64,000 nt of DNA from Gigaspora rosea. Lineage: Eukaryota > Glomeromycota > Glomeromycetes > Diversisporales > Gigasporaceae. Positions within the stretch are counted from its first letter, which is position 1; the number at the start of each line of letters is the position of its first letter. Under the pieces are notes generated by a model. It made no database searches and was not told the origin of the DNA. It worked only from the letters and a program-made list of their open reading frames with translations. The translations under genes and the position numbers were made by a program. This document shows, piece by piece, positions 54,142-64,000 of the stretch. Location of the stretch: the NCBI GenBank assembly GCA_003550325.1, contig QKWP01000007.1:845208-909207 (forward strand). The letters run 5' to 3'.

Positions 54142-54701
54142 TGTTACAGGGAAAAATATACGATCATTAGAGGTTTTATGCAGAAAATGATAAAAAGGCA
54201 ACTCGCCAGAGGTGTGACTTGGTGATTTAACGTGCTTTAAAATTAAAAAAAGGAAATTTTGGATTTTAGATAATTCGAAATTAATAGATTTATTAGATAG
54301 ATATCGTTACTAATCCAAAGATCATTTCTTTATAAAGAGACAAAACAACCTTCTTTTATACTTTATAATTATTATAGAGAATCACTAGTCTAAAATTATA
54401 GAAAATATAAGGCTAAAACCGTATGATACCCTATCTACGAGGTTATCACAATTTGAATATTATACTTGGGGGAGGAAGATTATAAGATATTGCGCCATAC
54501 GCTGACCCCCGAGCATGCTTGATTGATTACATATTATTCATTATATGCATGATCAGTTATAAATGCTGATATGCATTGTCGATCACAATTGTCCATTGTG
54601 CATTGTTACTCAATGCATTATTAATTATCATATGAAATCTGGCGCAGTATACGGATTAATTATTATCTGCTTATTGGAGATGTTACATTTATCCCGTGAC
54701 A
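54142..54701 (-). repeat. 5' LTR (560 bp)
   Basis: TGTTACAGGG to CCCGTGACA on the plus strand, the partner of 45986-46555. It precedes the PBS and gag in minus-strand order and would carry the promoter. Confidence 0.92.
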
Positions 54702-54705
54702 TGAC

Positions 54706-56786
54706 GTACAACATAAATATATACAATGAATATTTGTTATGTTTATTATTATTATTTTATTATTATAGACAGGACTGACAAATTATTTAGAAATTAATAT
54801 AGCATGATTTAGAAATATAAATACAATCAATTCCTATATTCAAATAGTTCATTATTTATGCCAAGAAACATGCCAATTATAAAACAATTTGGAATGCAAA
54901 AATCTAACAAGAAAATCAAATAGAAAAACAATTTACTGATCTGCTTGCGAATGAAGTCACAGGTAGGATATTATTGCGAGTCACTGGACTTTCTGTATGA
55001 TAGCAGATCATTATTAGGAAAGTTTTTATAGTGCAGATCTGCACAGATTTTAAAAAAAAACAATTATTAAAAATTAATTCAGATTTGTGACCCTGCTGGC
55101 AATCGTTGAAGAATTTTTTTTTATTTTTTGCACAGATTTTTAATAATTAACAATTTGATGATCTGTGCAGATTGTAAAAAATAAAAAAAATAACAAAAAG
55201 CAAATAATAAAAATTACTATATGCTAGCTAATTTTTCATATATTCAATAAATTCAATTTTCATATATTTTAAAATTTAATTTATTACAAAAATTGTTAAC
55301 AAAAAAATTAAAAAAAAATACAAAAAAAATTATAATAATACAAAAAATAAATACAAATTACAAATAACCCAGATTCTAACTATTGTGCTACATTCCAACT
55401 ATCATGCCACATTTCAATATCGTGCTATATTACAATATTGCGCTATGTACCAACATCATGCTACTAACTATGATATCATGCTACATCCCATACTAACTAT
55501 CTTGCTTCATTCTGAACTATATGCTATGTCTTTCATGCTACGTATGTTCTACTATAATGCTATGTTCATTCTACTATTGTGCTATGTTATCATTATAACA
55601 ATCATACTACGTTCATTCTAAAGAAAAAAGAAATATTAGAACTGTATATATAAAAAAAAAACTATTCTATCTATCATACTACATTCTGTACTATATTTGT
55701 TTTATTCTGAAAAAAAACCGTTAGTACTGTAATAAAAAAACTGTAATAAAAACAAAAAGAATACTAGCTTATGTTCATCCTTTTTAACTCCAATTCCATA
55801 ATGATAACAATATCCAACACTATTTTTCACTCATATTTCCTATCTCTGCAGATTTTTGATACCTATTCCATCGTTCTAACTATTGTGCTATGTTTTGTAC
55901 TATGTTTATTCAAAAAAAAGAAACATTAGTAGTGTAAAAAAAAAAAAAAGGAAAAAAATATCCTAGCCTTATTTTCATCCTTTTCAACTCTATTTTCATG
56001 ACAATAACAATATCCAATACTATTTTCCTACTTGTGTTTTCTATCTTAACAGATTTTTGATGCCTACTCTGTCCATTCTGACTGTTGCACTAACAATTGT
56101 ACTATGTTTGTTCTAAAGAAAAAGGAATGATAGTATAAAAAAAAAGAAAAAAGAATAAAATCACAAATTACAAAAACATACTGGAAAAAATGAAATGACC
56201 AATGCATTTTAAACTGGAAGATATGAATGCACAACAACTTCAAGACTTTATTGGCTACCATTTTTCTAGGCAATAATCAGGAATGTGTGCAATAACGGCT
56301 TCAGAGACAGCTCCAAAGACAGCTTCAGTGACTACTCCAAAGATGGCTCTAGCAATGGCTCTAATAAAAAATTTTTAACATTTATTAATAAAAAAATTTA
56401 ACGTTTATTAAAAATTTAATATTTATTAATAAAAAATATACAGTATAAAAAAAAATTTATTTATAACTTACAGTATGATTGTCAATCTTTAATTTGATTG
56501 GCTGATCATATAAGGGTCGATAATTTAAAAAAGTAATTTAACTTAAATAAATAAATAAAAATTAAAAAAACGTTAAAAAAAATTAAAATAAATAAAAGAA
56601 CCTTTAAAAAAAATTAAAATAAAAAAATAAAATAAAAAATAAAAAATGATAAAATCGTATTAATATAAATTTAAAAATACTATTAAAAAAAGCTAAATAA
56701 AAAATAAATTAATAAAATTAAAAAAAACTAAATTTTATAAAAAAATAAAAAATGATAAATTTGTATTAATAAGTTATAAATTAAAA
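54706..56786. other. AT-rich region without a supported gene
   Basis: Mostly A/T low complexity. GCTACATTC/ATGCTAC-type repeats lie at 55380-55630. Two similar blocks are at about 55790-55870 and 55975-56055 (CATCCTTTTYAACTC, then AACAATATCCAA). A short run of GACAGCTCCAAAGACAGCTT units is at 56300-56360. Reported frames follow these repeats. Confidence 0.5.
55375..55630. repeat. Irregular repeat of CTATCATGCTACATTC
   Basis: About a dozen 14-25-base units such as AACTATCATGCTACATT, loosely spaced, ending at about 55620. It produces a Tyr/His-rich plus-strand frame that I do not accept as a gene. Confidence 0.65.
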
Positions 56787-56989
56787 AACTATTAAAGAAG
56801 GTTTTTTTTTTTTGGTATTAAGGTGAGGTCCTGCTTTTATCTTTATTAATAATTTAACCAGCTGCTTCTGTGAAACTAGCTGTACTTTATACAAATTACT
56901 TTGAATAAAATTTAATAAACTATATGCAAGAATTGAAGCTCAGACTATTTTATCTGCGACCTAAACCTACTAGAGTGGTCAAGACTCAC

Positions 56990-57745
56990 CTAGATTTGTA
57001 TAGTTAAAATATAGTTAGTAGAAGTGCTAAATTTGGCTTTGAAAGTGGACCATATATCTATTTTTCTAATTGCTTGTCCAATAGGTGGACATGTATTAAG
57101 AGGAGTATGTAATTCATCTGGTTGGCTACAAATACAGCTATAAGTATAATTTTTGTGTTTATATGATTTAGAGTAATAGTTATTAGTTTGTCTATTGTTA
57201 GTATAAGGATTGTGAGTAGGTAAATTTTGGTTTTTCCTCCAAGTAGAAAAATTGCAACAGTAGGGTATCCAGATTTGATCATAGATTTGTTCATTAATAT
57301 CTAGCAAGATTTGAATAATAGTAGTAGATGCAATTTTATAGGAAATATTGAAGCTTTGAATAGATTGGATTATAGGTGTTGGTATAAGTCCTTTGAGTAT
57401 TGTTTCTATATAATATAGATTGGGTGAAGGTTGAAAAGTGCTAAAGGCTTGATGGTTAGCAAGCTTATGTTCCAATTCTTGTAGTTCAAGATTTGATAGT
57501 TCAAGTTTGGACTTTTGTAGTATATTATAGATAGTATTTTGAATAATATTGTGTATTAGGAGGGAATTATTGCAGGTAAGCCAATGGAAGTAGGAATTAG
57601 GTTGATTACACTGAAAGCAGTTAGGGTTAGTGTAAAGGTATGGAAAGATTTTGTAGTAGTGGAAATATGAGGGTAGTTCATTAAGAAGCATTTTACATTT
57701 AAAAGCTTTTAGATAGTTAAGTCTGAAATTAGTAATATTGTGTGT
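56990..57745 (-). pseudogene. LINE-A C-terminus with two zinc-binding motifs
   Basis: After a frameshift near 57740 the frame runs NYLKAFKCKMLLNELPSYF, then CFQCNQPNSYFHWLTC (C-x2-C-x8-H-x3-C, zf-RVT-like) and, near the end, SCICSQPDELHTPLNTCP (Cys/His cluster). It ends in a TAG at 56990. The truncated copy at 37751-38354 preserves the same end, so this is the real C-terminus of the family. Confidence 0.8.
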
Positions 57746-58745
57746 AGGTTTTTGGTTATGATTAAAGTATTTCCATGTAGATTCCAGTCAATTAAATGAG
57801 TAAAGCCTGACCATTCACTATTGCATTTTTGTGAAGACCACATAGCAATAATGTGGGCTTTACAAATATCCTTAACAAGATATCTAGTTGGATGTTCTAT
57901 AGGGAAATCATTCCACTGCAATATATGGTATTGATTATAAATATTATTATAATTGAGCTGCAGAGTTGATAATGAAGTATAGTAGTTTTTGGCTAGCAAA
58001 TCTGCTATATTGTTAAATAGATTATCAGAATGTGCTTGAACTTTAGTAAAATTAAGTTGAATATTGAGAAATTTGACTATATTAAGGAGAGTTTGCCATA
58101 TAGGCCAGTAGTTGGATTTAAATTGTTTTGTAGATGCATGGTTTAGAGTAATTAGAGTTTGATATTTGGAGATAATTGATTGAGAGTCTGTGAAAATATG
58201 AACTTGAGAATTGCGTGATACTGTAGTGATTGCTGATAAGATAGCCATTAATTCTGCTTTATAAGAGGATGGCCATAGTTTAATTGATGCTGAGAATTGA
58301 TGTAAAACTTGGTTATTCAGAATTTGGACCCAACCAATACCCATTGAGAAGCGATCAGTACCAATATCTGTGACTGAACCATCAGTATAAAATGTAAAGG
58401 AGGACTGTATAGCATTATTAAGAGCAATTTGTTGAAGAGTAGTAGTTGCCTGATTTGAATGAAATATATTAGATACTATTTCATTGTTAATATTGATTAA
58501 AGGTAGTTGAGGTATAGTTAATGGGTGTTTAACAGCTGCAGAGCAAATTAAATCTATAAGGTTTGCATGTAGATTAATATGAAATGGTGAAGAATATCGA
58601 CCAAGAAATTGTGTAGAGAATATAATTGGGACTTCAATAGTACAAGTATGTTGGATTCTTTTGGAGTTTAAATGACAATTTGAACAGTGTTCAAATTGTA
58701 TTTCTGGGATGGATAAAATAGGGAGTGGTTGGCATCAAAGCTAAT
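57709..58745 (-). pseudogene. LINE-A zinc motif and RNase H domain
   Basis: The frame is open from about 58745. It starts with HCSNCHLNSKRIQHTC (a second Cys/His motif). It then reads TFYTDGSVTDIG (first D of RNase H), SYKAELMAILSA (E), VHIFTDSQSII (D) and QAHSDNLFNNIADLLAK (final D), all four catalytic positions. The first in-frame ATG (58344) lies after the first D, so an ATG-to-stop view would miss part of the domain. The frame is lost near 57740. RNase H would degrade the RNA template. Confidence 0.88.
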
Positions 58746-58861
58746 TTTCCAATGACTAATAGATGCTATTTTGTCATCCAGATATTTTCTAATTTTTCCA
58801 ATAATAATCTTGTTATATTGGTATGTTAAAAGCCATGGTTTGAGCTTTTTTGGAAAATAAT

Positions 58862-60610
58862 CTATATTGTAAGCAAAGGGATTAATACCAGGAGATTGGT
58901 AATGTGGTAGTAGAGTACGGTAAAGCCCATGAGAAGTAACTTTATCCTCAAGATATGAGAACTATAGTGGTTGTCTACCTTTGGAATTTGGTGAAGTCTT
59001 GGTGATAGATCTTGCCAGCAGAGTAAAGTGCTATTATCAGCAGTACATAGCTGTTCTAGATATAGAATTTTGTGATATTCAAGCTGTTTTTTGAATTGAA
59101 TATATTGTGGATGTTGAATAAGGATAGGTTCAATTGGTTGATGTGCATTACTAATCGTTTTTGGCCATATAATTTCTTGATTAGCAGTTATTTGCATATT
59201 AAGATGAGTAAGAAGTTGGATAATTTTGAAGTTTGTGGTATATTTATTGGGTCCATCAATAATAGGCTGTGAATGTTGAAGTATATTTGTAGTTGACCAG
59301 AGATTGTTTTGTAATTGTTGTAGTCTAATATGTGTAGTTGTTCCTAAAATTGAGGGATCATTGATTCTACGAAGATAGTTGGTAATATGGTGTTGAAGTT
59401 GAATATCCCAAATATTATGGATATTATAAAGATGGTGGTTAAGCATAGTACTATTAGGAATAGACCGTGATAGATTTGCTTTGTGCTTAGCTACTGTTAA
59501 ATATTTAGCTAAAATTTTAGCGCATATTGTACGTGGAAGTACTATATTATGAATTCTATATTCAAGTGTTGGGATAATTACAGTATTAATAACATATATA
59601 ATTTGTTTGTCTGTAATTTTTTTAGTACTGGCAATATTAACTAGTTGAAAAACCTCTTCTTGAATAATTTGGATTTGTTTAGATATTTTGTTATCTAAAG
59701 TAAACCAACATCCCAAAAATTTGAATGGTTGGTTTTTAGGAATTCTTGGTATATTACAGTTAAGAAAAGAGATATTATAATTGGAGTTATTATTGGTAAT
59801 AAATAGGGATTTATGGGGATTAACTTGTATATCTGCTATTTGGTAAAATGAAGTAGCTATATTAATAATTTGTTCTGATTCAGTTTTAGATTGAGCGATC
59901 CATAAAGTGTCATCCATATAAGCCAAAACTGATAAAGAAGTATGAAGTTTTTTGGTAGTTAAATATGGTGTACAAAGGCTTGTTTGCCAAGATGTAGTAA
60001 GTGTATAGCCAGTAAACTGAGAGGATATATAATGAATAAGAAGATCATAATAAATTCTCCAAAATAGAGGAGTTATTGTTTCTACTTGGTCTATACCATT
60101 TTTAACTGAATAAAAATTAGTTAGCCCAAGATTAGTAATAACTCTATTGTGTCAGTCAAATAAAAGATTAATGAGTATATTGATAAGTTGAGTAGACATT
60201 TGAATTCTAGCCAAGGATTTCTGAAAAAGATCAAAATTAACAGAGTCATAGGCTTTGCTCATATCCTGCGATATAAGCCAAAGTTGAGAACTGTTACATG
60301 ATGCATTCTCAATAATATTATTAAGTATATGAATAGGAATTGAGGTACTATTGCCTGGAAGAGCAATAAAGTTATAAGGCGATAAAATTTTGTGTTTTGT
60401 AAAAATATAATTAAGACAATTAGTAAGAAGTTTAGTGTAAAGTTTTTTGATATGTTCTAAAAGACTAATGGGCTGTGTATTTGAAAGATTACCATCAAAA
60501 ATTGGTTTTTTAGAAATAGGAAAAATTCTTCCTTCTTTCCATTGTTTAGGTATAGATTGTTGTGTAAGAAATATATTGAAGAGAGCTGTAATAGCTTGAA
60601 GAAAAGAGAG
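58862..60610 (-). pseudogene. LINE-A reverse transcriptase
   Basis: Segment 58862-59926 begins at the catalytic AYMDDTLWIAQSKTE (YMDD) and covers the thumb. Upstream (59930-60610), in broken frames, are MSKAYDSVNFDLFQKS and FD*HNRVITNLGLTNF with a TGA at 60152-60154, where copy 1 reads CGA. A further break is at 60611. The enzyme copies element RNA at the nicked target. Confidence 0.85.
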
Positions 60611-62164
60611 TCATGTATGCTTAATCATTTCATAACTAATACAAGATAGGCCACAGGATTTGTTATTAGGGAGATGGCAAAGTGTAGTAGAGACTTCATC
60701 TAATGTAAATTCTTCCAAAATGTGATTGTACCAATCAGTATTAATATTAGATTTAGGGTCATATTCAGCTTTCCAATGAGTATTATAAAGATTATAGTCA
60801 ATATTACAAGTGTGGGTCCATTGATCAAAATGATTACGAATATGGTCCTTAATAGCATGAGGTTCTGTAATAGTGCTTGTATCTGTATTAATATTATTGA
60901 ATTTAACTGGGTCTTTATAGCGATTAAGAATACTATTAATCATTGAAGTTGGGTTGGTGGCAAGTTTGTTACATCTTTTAGAAATAGCATTATTAATTTG
61001 TTGTCTTATTTCTTTAGTATTTTCAATATTACGAGCATGAAATAGTGCTTTCCATTCAAGATTTGTGGTAGAGATCCAGTTTGGTAATAGGTTATGTGTA
61101 GTTGGTAATAATGGAATATTAACCTGGTGTTGAGTATTAATATAATTAATGTTTTGGTTGAGGTGTAATGGAATAGAAGTTTGATTTTTGATTACAATCT
61201 TTATTTGTCTAATAATATTACTAAGTTTTTTGAGATTGTAGTGAAGTTTAGTTGCTTTGGATGAGAAATTATGTTGGAAGTTGCGAACTTTAAATTTTTT
61301 GTAGGGAATATGTTGAAGTGCAGCATTAATTATACTTGTTTGAATTTTGTGCCAAGTTGTTTCAAGTGATTCTGTAGTATTTGTTGATAGTGGAGTATGG
61401 TTTAGAGTTAGATTTTGGGTTACTTGATCTGAAAAATTTTGCCATTGTTCAGAGTTCATAGACTTGTAGTCAAAGACTTTTCTATGAGTTTTAGTACTAT
61501 ATCTTTTGGTTTTAAAAAGAGCGTATGGAAATGACCATCTTGATATTAGAATTGTATGATCGCTATTAGTACTTGTGTTGGATTGATCAGATTCAAATTT
61601 AGAAAGATATCTTAGAATAGGATTATGTGCCCAAATATAATCAATAGTACTTTGGTATCTGCTACTTTGCCAAGTTGGTAAGGATGTTTGTGTATGTTCT
61701 GCAAGATTATACATGTTATTAAACTGGAGGAATTGGAGCAATTTGTATTTAATTGCTGATGATATATTGTTTTGAGATGCATTAAAGTCTCCCATAATAA
61801 TTGGTTGAATATTATTGTTAAGGGATTGGTTTATCCATTGAATAACATTATTTTGTATATCCAGACTAAGTTGTAAATCATCTGAAGGTAAGTAAACTGA
61901 TATAATTCTAAATTTAAAGTCATGTTTAAAGAAGAGATCAATAGCAACTGCATATCCAGGATAGGTAAGAATATTATGAATATGTGGTCTAAGTATGTTA
62001 GAAATCATGATTGCAGTACCTGCTTTGGAGCTATCAGTACTTGCCCAAAAGTATGAAAATTGTAAGGATTTAATGAAGTAGGTAGAGGAATTATTAGAAG
62101 ATATTTTAGTTTCAGTAATACAACTAATTTGAATATCATGTGAGAGACAATAATGTTCCCACAT
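60611..62164 (-). pseudogene. LINE-A endonuclease and RT N-terminus, 517 codons open
   Basis: Contains the endonuclease (SCITETKISS, SKAGTAIMISN, PIIMGDFNASQNN, STIDYIWAHNP, NSDHTILISRW), a linker ESLETTWHKIQTSIINAAL, and the RT start NKSCGLSCISYEMIKH. The ATG at 62164 is internal; the ancestral frame enters from 62164-62760 through a one-base shift at AAAGCTAATG. It is the longest open segment of the element. Confidence 0.87.
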
Positions 62165-62760
62165 TAGCTTTTGAGGTTGTTGTTGTATCCTTGAACATTA
62201 TGCGTGCATATTGATAAATTGAGAGGAGAAATCTGATCTTGTGATTTAAGTTCGACATCAGAGTAATGTAGTAAATCTTCAAAGGGTGGAAATATAGTAT
62301 GGTCTGGTATAAGATTTTCATATGGAAGGTATATGTGTGCTTCTGTAAAAATATGGTCGAATCGGGAATGTGGTTTAATAGAAATTTTTATATATTGTTT
62401 TGAATAAAACATAGGGTAATTTTCTTGTATATAATGCAAGAAAGAACCCACAGTTTGTGGAGAATGGAGTGTTCGTAGTCTATGGTAGTAAAGAAATTTG
62501 TTATAGCATGCTTTTGGATTGTATATTTCAAGAGGGTTAGGATTGGGATTCAAGAAGAAGTTTCTTTCACTTATAGAGTTGTAGGTAGTTTAATTTCTTC
62601 ATCACTAAAGTCTTTTTCAAGTAAGGATTCATCATAAATTTCTAATATTGGGTAGTTGTTAGAAATGGAAGTAGTTAGTGATAGAGAAGTATTAAAAGAG
62701 AGTTGTACTTCAGAGGGAGATGAAGATATGGTATCTGAAGTACTGTAATTGTTTTTTTAG
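62164..62760 (-). pseudogene. LINE-A N-terminal region
   Basis: Minus-strand frame with SSSPSEVQLSFN, DFSDEEIKLP, CYNKFLYYHRLRTL and YIQENYPMFYS, ending LSICTHNVQGYNN where the endonuclease begins. Copy 1 has the same order. The region has no domain that I recognise. The start codon is unclear: no ATG sits at the head of the conserved part. Confidence 0.7.
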
Positions 62761-62867
62761 AAGTGCTCGCCGTATACTCAGTTCTCAGTTCTGCAAGAAG
62801 CTAAAGTCTGCTCTGTATATTGAGTCTGACCGTCATTAATTAGTTCTTCCACGTAACTATTAAAGAA

Positions 62868-63160
62868 AGTTAAAAAAAAAAAGTACTTTAAAATTTAAAA
62901 AAAAAATGCCAATCAAAAAATTAATAAAAAAAATTGAAAAAAATAAAAATAAATAATAATAATAATAAAAATTTAAAAAAAAGAATAAAAATAAATAAAA
63001 AATAAATAAAACAAAAGGTCCATTTTAAAAAAAAGAATAAAAAAAATAAATAATAAAAGAATTTAAATAATAAAAGAATTTAAATAATAAAAAAAATTTA
63101 AATAATAAAAAAAATTTAAATAATAAAAAAAAATTTAATAAAAAAAATAAAAATAAAAGT
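62868..63160. repeat. A-rich low-complexity tract
   Basis: AAATAATAAAA-type units, for example ATTTAAATAATAAAAAAA repeated near 63060-63135. No gene. Confidence 0.8.
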
Positions 63161-63926
63161 TAGACCTGTGGGTCGATAGCATAAGTGGTTATGCTCCCAG
63201 GTCGCCAAACATAAGGTTGCCAGTTCAATCCCTAGTAGTGGACAAAAGAAAAACTATACTCAATCACGAGACAGATAGGCTGAACTAGGATGCTAGGACT
63301 GTGGTTGGTTAATTTAAACCACATTGATCCACTCCCAGTGCTAAATAAGGAAATAATGAATACTTCTAGTGAAATTCCAGTTGAACAAATAAAAATTCTG
63401 GTGAAATTTTGCTTGAATAGTAATATGGTGAAAAAGTGGCAAATTGCACTAACCTGATAAAGGAAAAGGATTTCAGATGATCTCAGAATGACCCCAGTTC
63501 TAAATCTGAAATGGAGTCCAAAAAGCTTCAGAAGGCCAAAAGAAGAAAGTACTGAGAAGAGTCTGGCTGCCCTGGTCGGTATGGACAACTAGAGGATCCG
63601 GATGAAGTTGGAAACTGAAACTTCGGAAGGCTGAGGAAAAAAGTATTGAGAATTATCTCACTATCTCGCTGCTGCCCTGGTCAGTACAGATAATTGAGGT
63701 TCTGGAAGAAGTTGGAAAACTGATAACACTGCCGGCAGAATGGATGACTAAATAAGGGATTTCTAGGGGACTGAGTATAGAATTAGGTTGTGTGCAACTT
63801 GCTTAGTATCACAATAAAATGTATCACAAAATAATTGTAATATGAAATATATATGACCTTAATAAAAATGATCACAAACTGCGACCTTCGGGAATGAAAA
63901 CCTGAAGGAAATTTAAAAAAAAAAAT
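63161..63926 (+). mobile_element. tRNA-derived SINE, 766 bp
   Basis: Plus strand. The head has an A-box-like TAGCATAAGTGG (63177) and a B-box-like AGTTCAATCCC about 45 bases later, an RNA polymerase III promoter layout in a degenerate tRNA. The tail is an A run after CCTGAAGGAAATTT. The flanks are AAAATAAAAGT on both sides (ending at 63160; starting at 63927), but this is low complexity, so the duplication is only suggestive. The body differs from the SINE at 22001-22666, so it is a separate family. The minus-strand frame at 63232-63588 lies within it and is not called. Confidence 0.7.
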
Positions 63927-64000
63927 AAAATAAAAGTCAAAAAAATAAATTAAAAAAAAATTGAAAAAATAAAAAAAAAATCGTAAAATTTAAAATCAAA
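63927..64000. other. A-rich end of window
   Basis: Low-complexity A/T only. Confidence 0.6.

Larger units (their letters stand above)
45986..54701 (-). mobile_element. Ty3/gypsy LTR retrotransposon with nested insertions
   Basis: Two LTRs (45986-46555 and 54142-54701) bracket, on the minus strand, gag, zinc knuckle, protease, RT, RNase H and integrase, the Ty3/gypsy order. TGAC flanks both sides (45982-45985, 54702-54705), a probable 4-bp target duplication. The coding region is split by a hAT-type element (50617-52199), a hAT MITE (47699-47970) and an extra block between RNase H and integrase (about 48200-49165). Several frame breaks and TGA stops make it non-functional. Confidence 0.92.
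56800..62854 (-). mobile_element. LINE-A copy 2, full length, 13-bp target duplication
   Basis: AACTATTAAAGAA occurs at 56787-56799 and 62855-62867, bracketing a 6.05-kb minus-strand element. The A tail (T on the plus strand, about 56802-56813) is next to the left copy and the 5' terminus matches copy 1. One long reading frame, now broken, encodes an N-terminal region, endonuclease, RT, a zinc motif, RNase H and a zf-RVT-like end. A single RNase H-bearing ORF recalls the I/Tad-type LINE groups; that placement is inference. Confidence 0.92.

Noticed and set aside
63232..63588. 118-aa minus-strand frame
   Set aside because: Lies within the SINE body on the opposite strand to its promoter; no domain.

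Overview
This window is a strongly AT-rich, intron-containing eukaryotic sequence made almost entirely of nested and decayed transposable elements. The fungal-type Zn(II)2Cys6 regulator, the short GT..AG introns (65 and 85 bp in one gene), the mix of LINE, SINE, hAT, MULE-like, PIF-like and Ty3 elements, and the long low-complexity A/T tracts fit a repeat-rich fungal genome. My best guess is an arbuscular mycorrhizal fungus (Glomeromycotina, Rhizophagus-like). That is inference from family resemblance and composition; nothing was searched. There is one 738-base assembly gap (23922-24659).

Layout. 1-3128: 5' half of a LINE (family LINE-A), minus strand, cut by the window edge. 3826-5022: a foldback PIF/Harbinger-like MITE built of four ~190-bp units, two in each orientation. 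5790-7625: three blocks of tandem or palindromic minisatellite. 7777-11036: a 3.26-kb DNA element with terminal inverted repeats and a perfect 9-bp target duplication, carrying a decayed gene with a GATA-like finger, a transposase-like core and a C-terminal RING-like finger. 11287-11751: a small intact Zn(II)2Cys6 protein gene. 13.4-18.1 kb and 24.7-29.0 kb: a segmentally duplicated array of small coiled-coil genes in alternating orientation, peppered with MITEs. One copy (26205-26780, minus, three exons, 141 aa) is intact; five others are fragments. 18.7-24.7 kb: a second LINE (LINE-B, plus strand) sits in this array and is itself split by a tRNA-derived SINE with a 17-bp target duplication. 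27565-28367 and 29087-32702: a non-autonomous hAT and a dead hAT, both with 8-bp target duplications; the latter lies in a coiled-coil gene copy.

34.0-42.7 kb: a ~100-bp-unit satellite array that is interrupted and dispersed, plus a 5'-truncated LINE-A tail, a pogo-like MITE and an A-rich element with TATATCGAT-rich ends. 42.7-46.0 kb: no gene seen. 45986-54701: a Ty3/gypsy LTR retrotransposon (minus strand; gag, zinc knuckle, protease, RT, RNase H, integrase, two LTRs, primer binding site), itself invaded by two hAT-type elements and probably by a block with 39-bp repeats. 56800-62854: a full-length LINE-A copy flanked by a 13-bp target duplication. 63161-63926: a second tRNA-derived SINE.

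Functionally, little here is likely to make protein except the Zn(II)2Cys6 gene and the three-exon coiled-coil gene. The value of the window is its record of insertion order, shown by target duplications and by reading frames that close across an insertion. Most premature stops in the dead elements are TGA, and where a paralogous copy can be read the sense codon can be CGA, which points to C-to-T decay at CpG.
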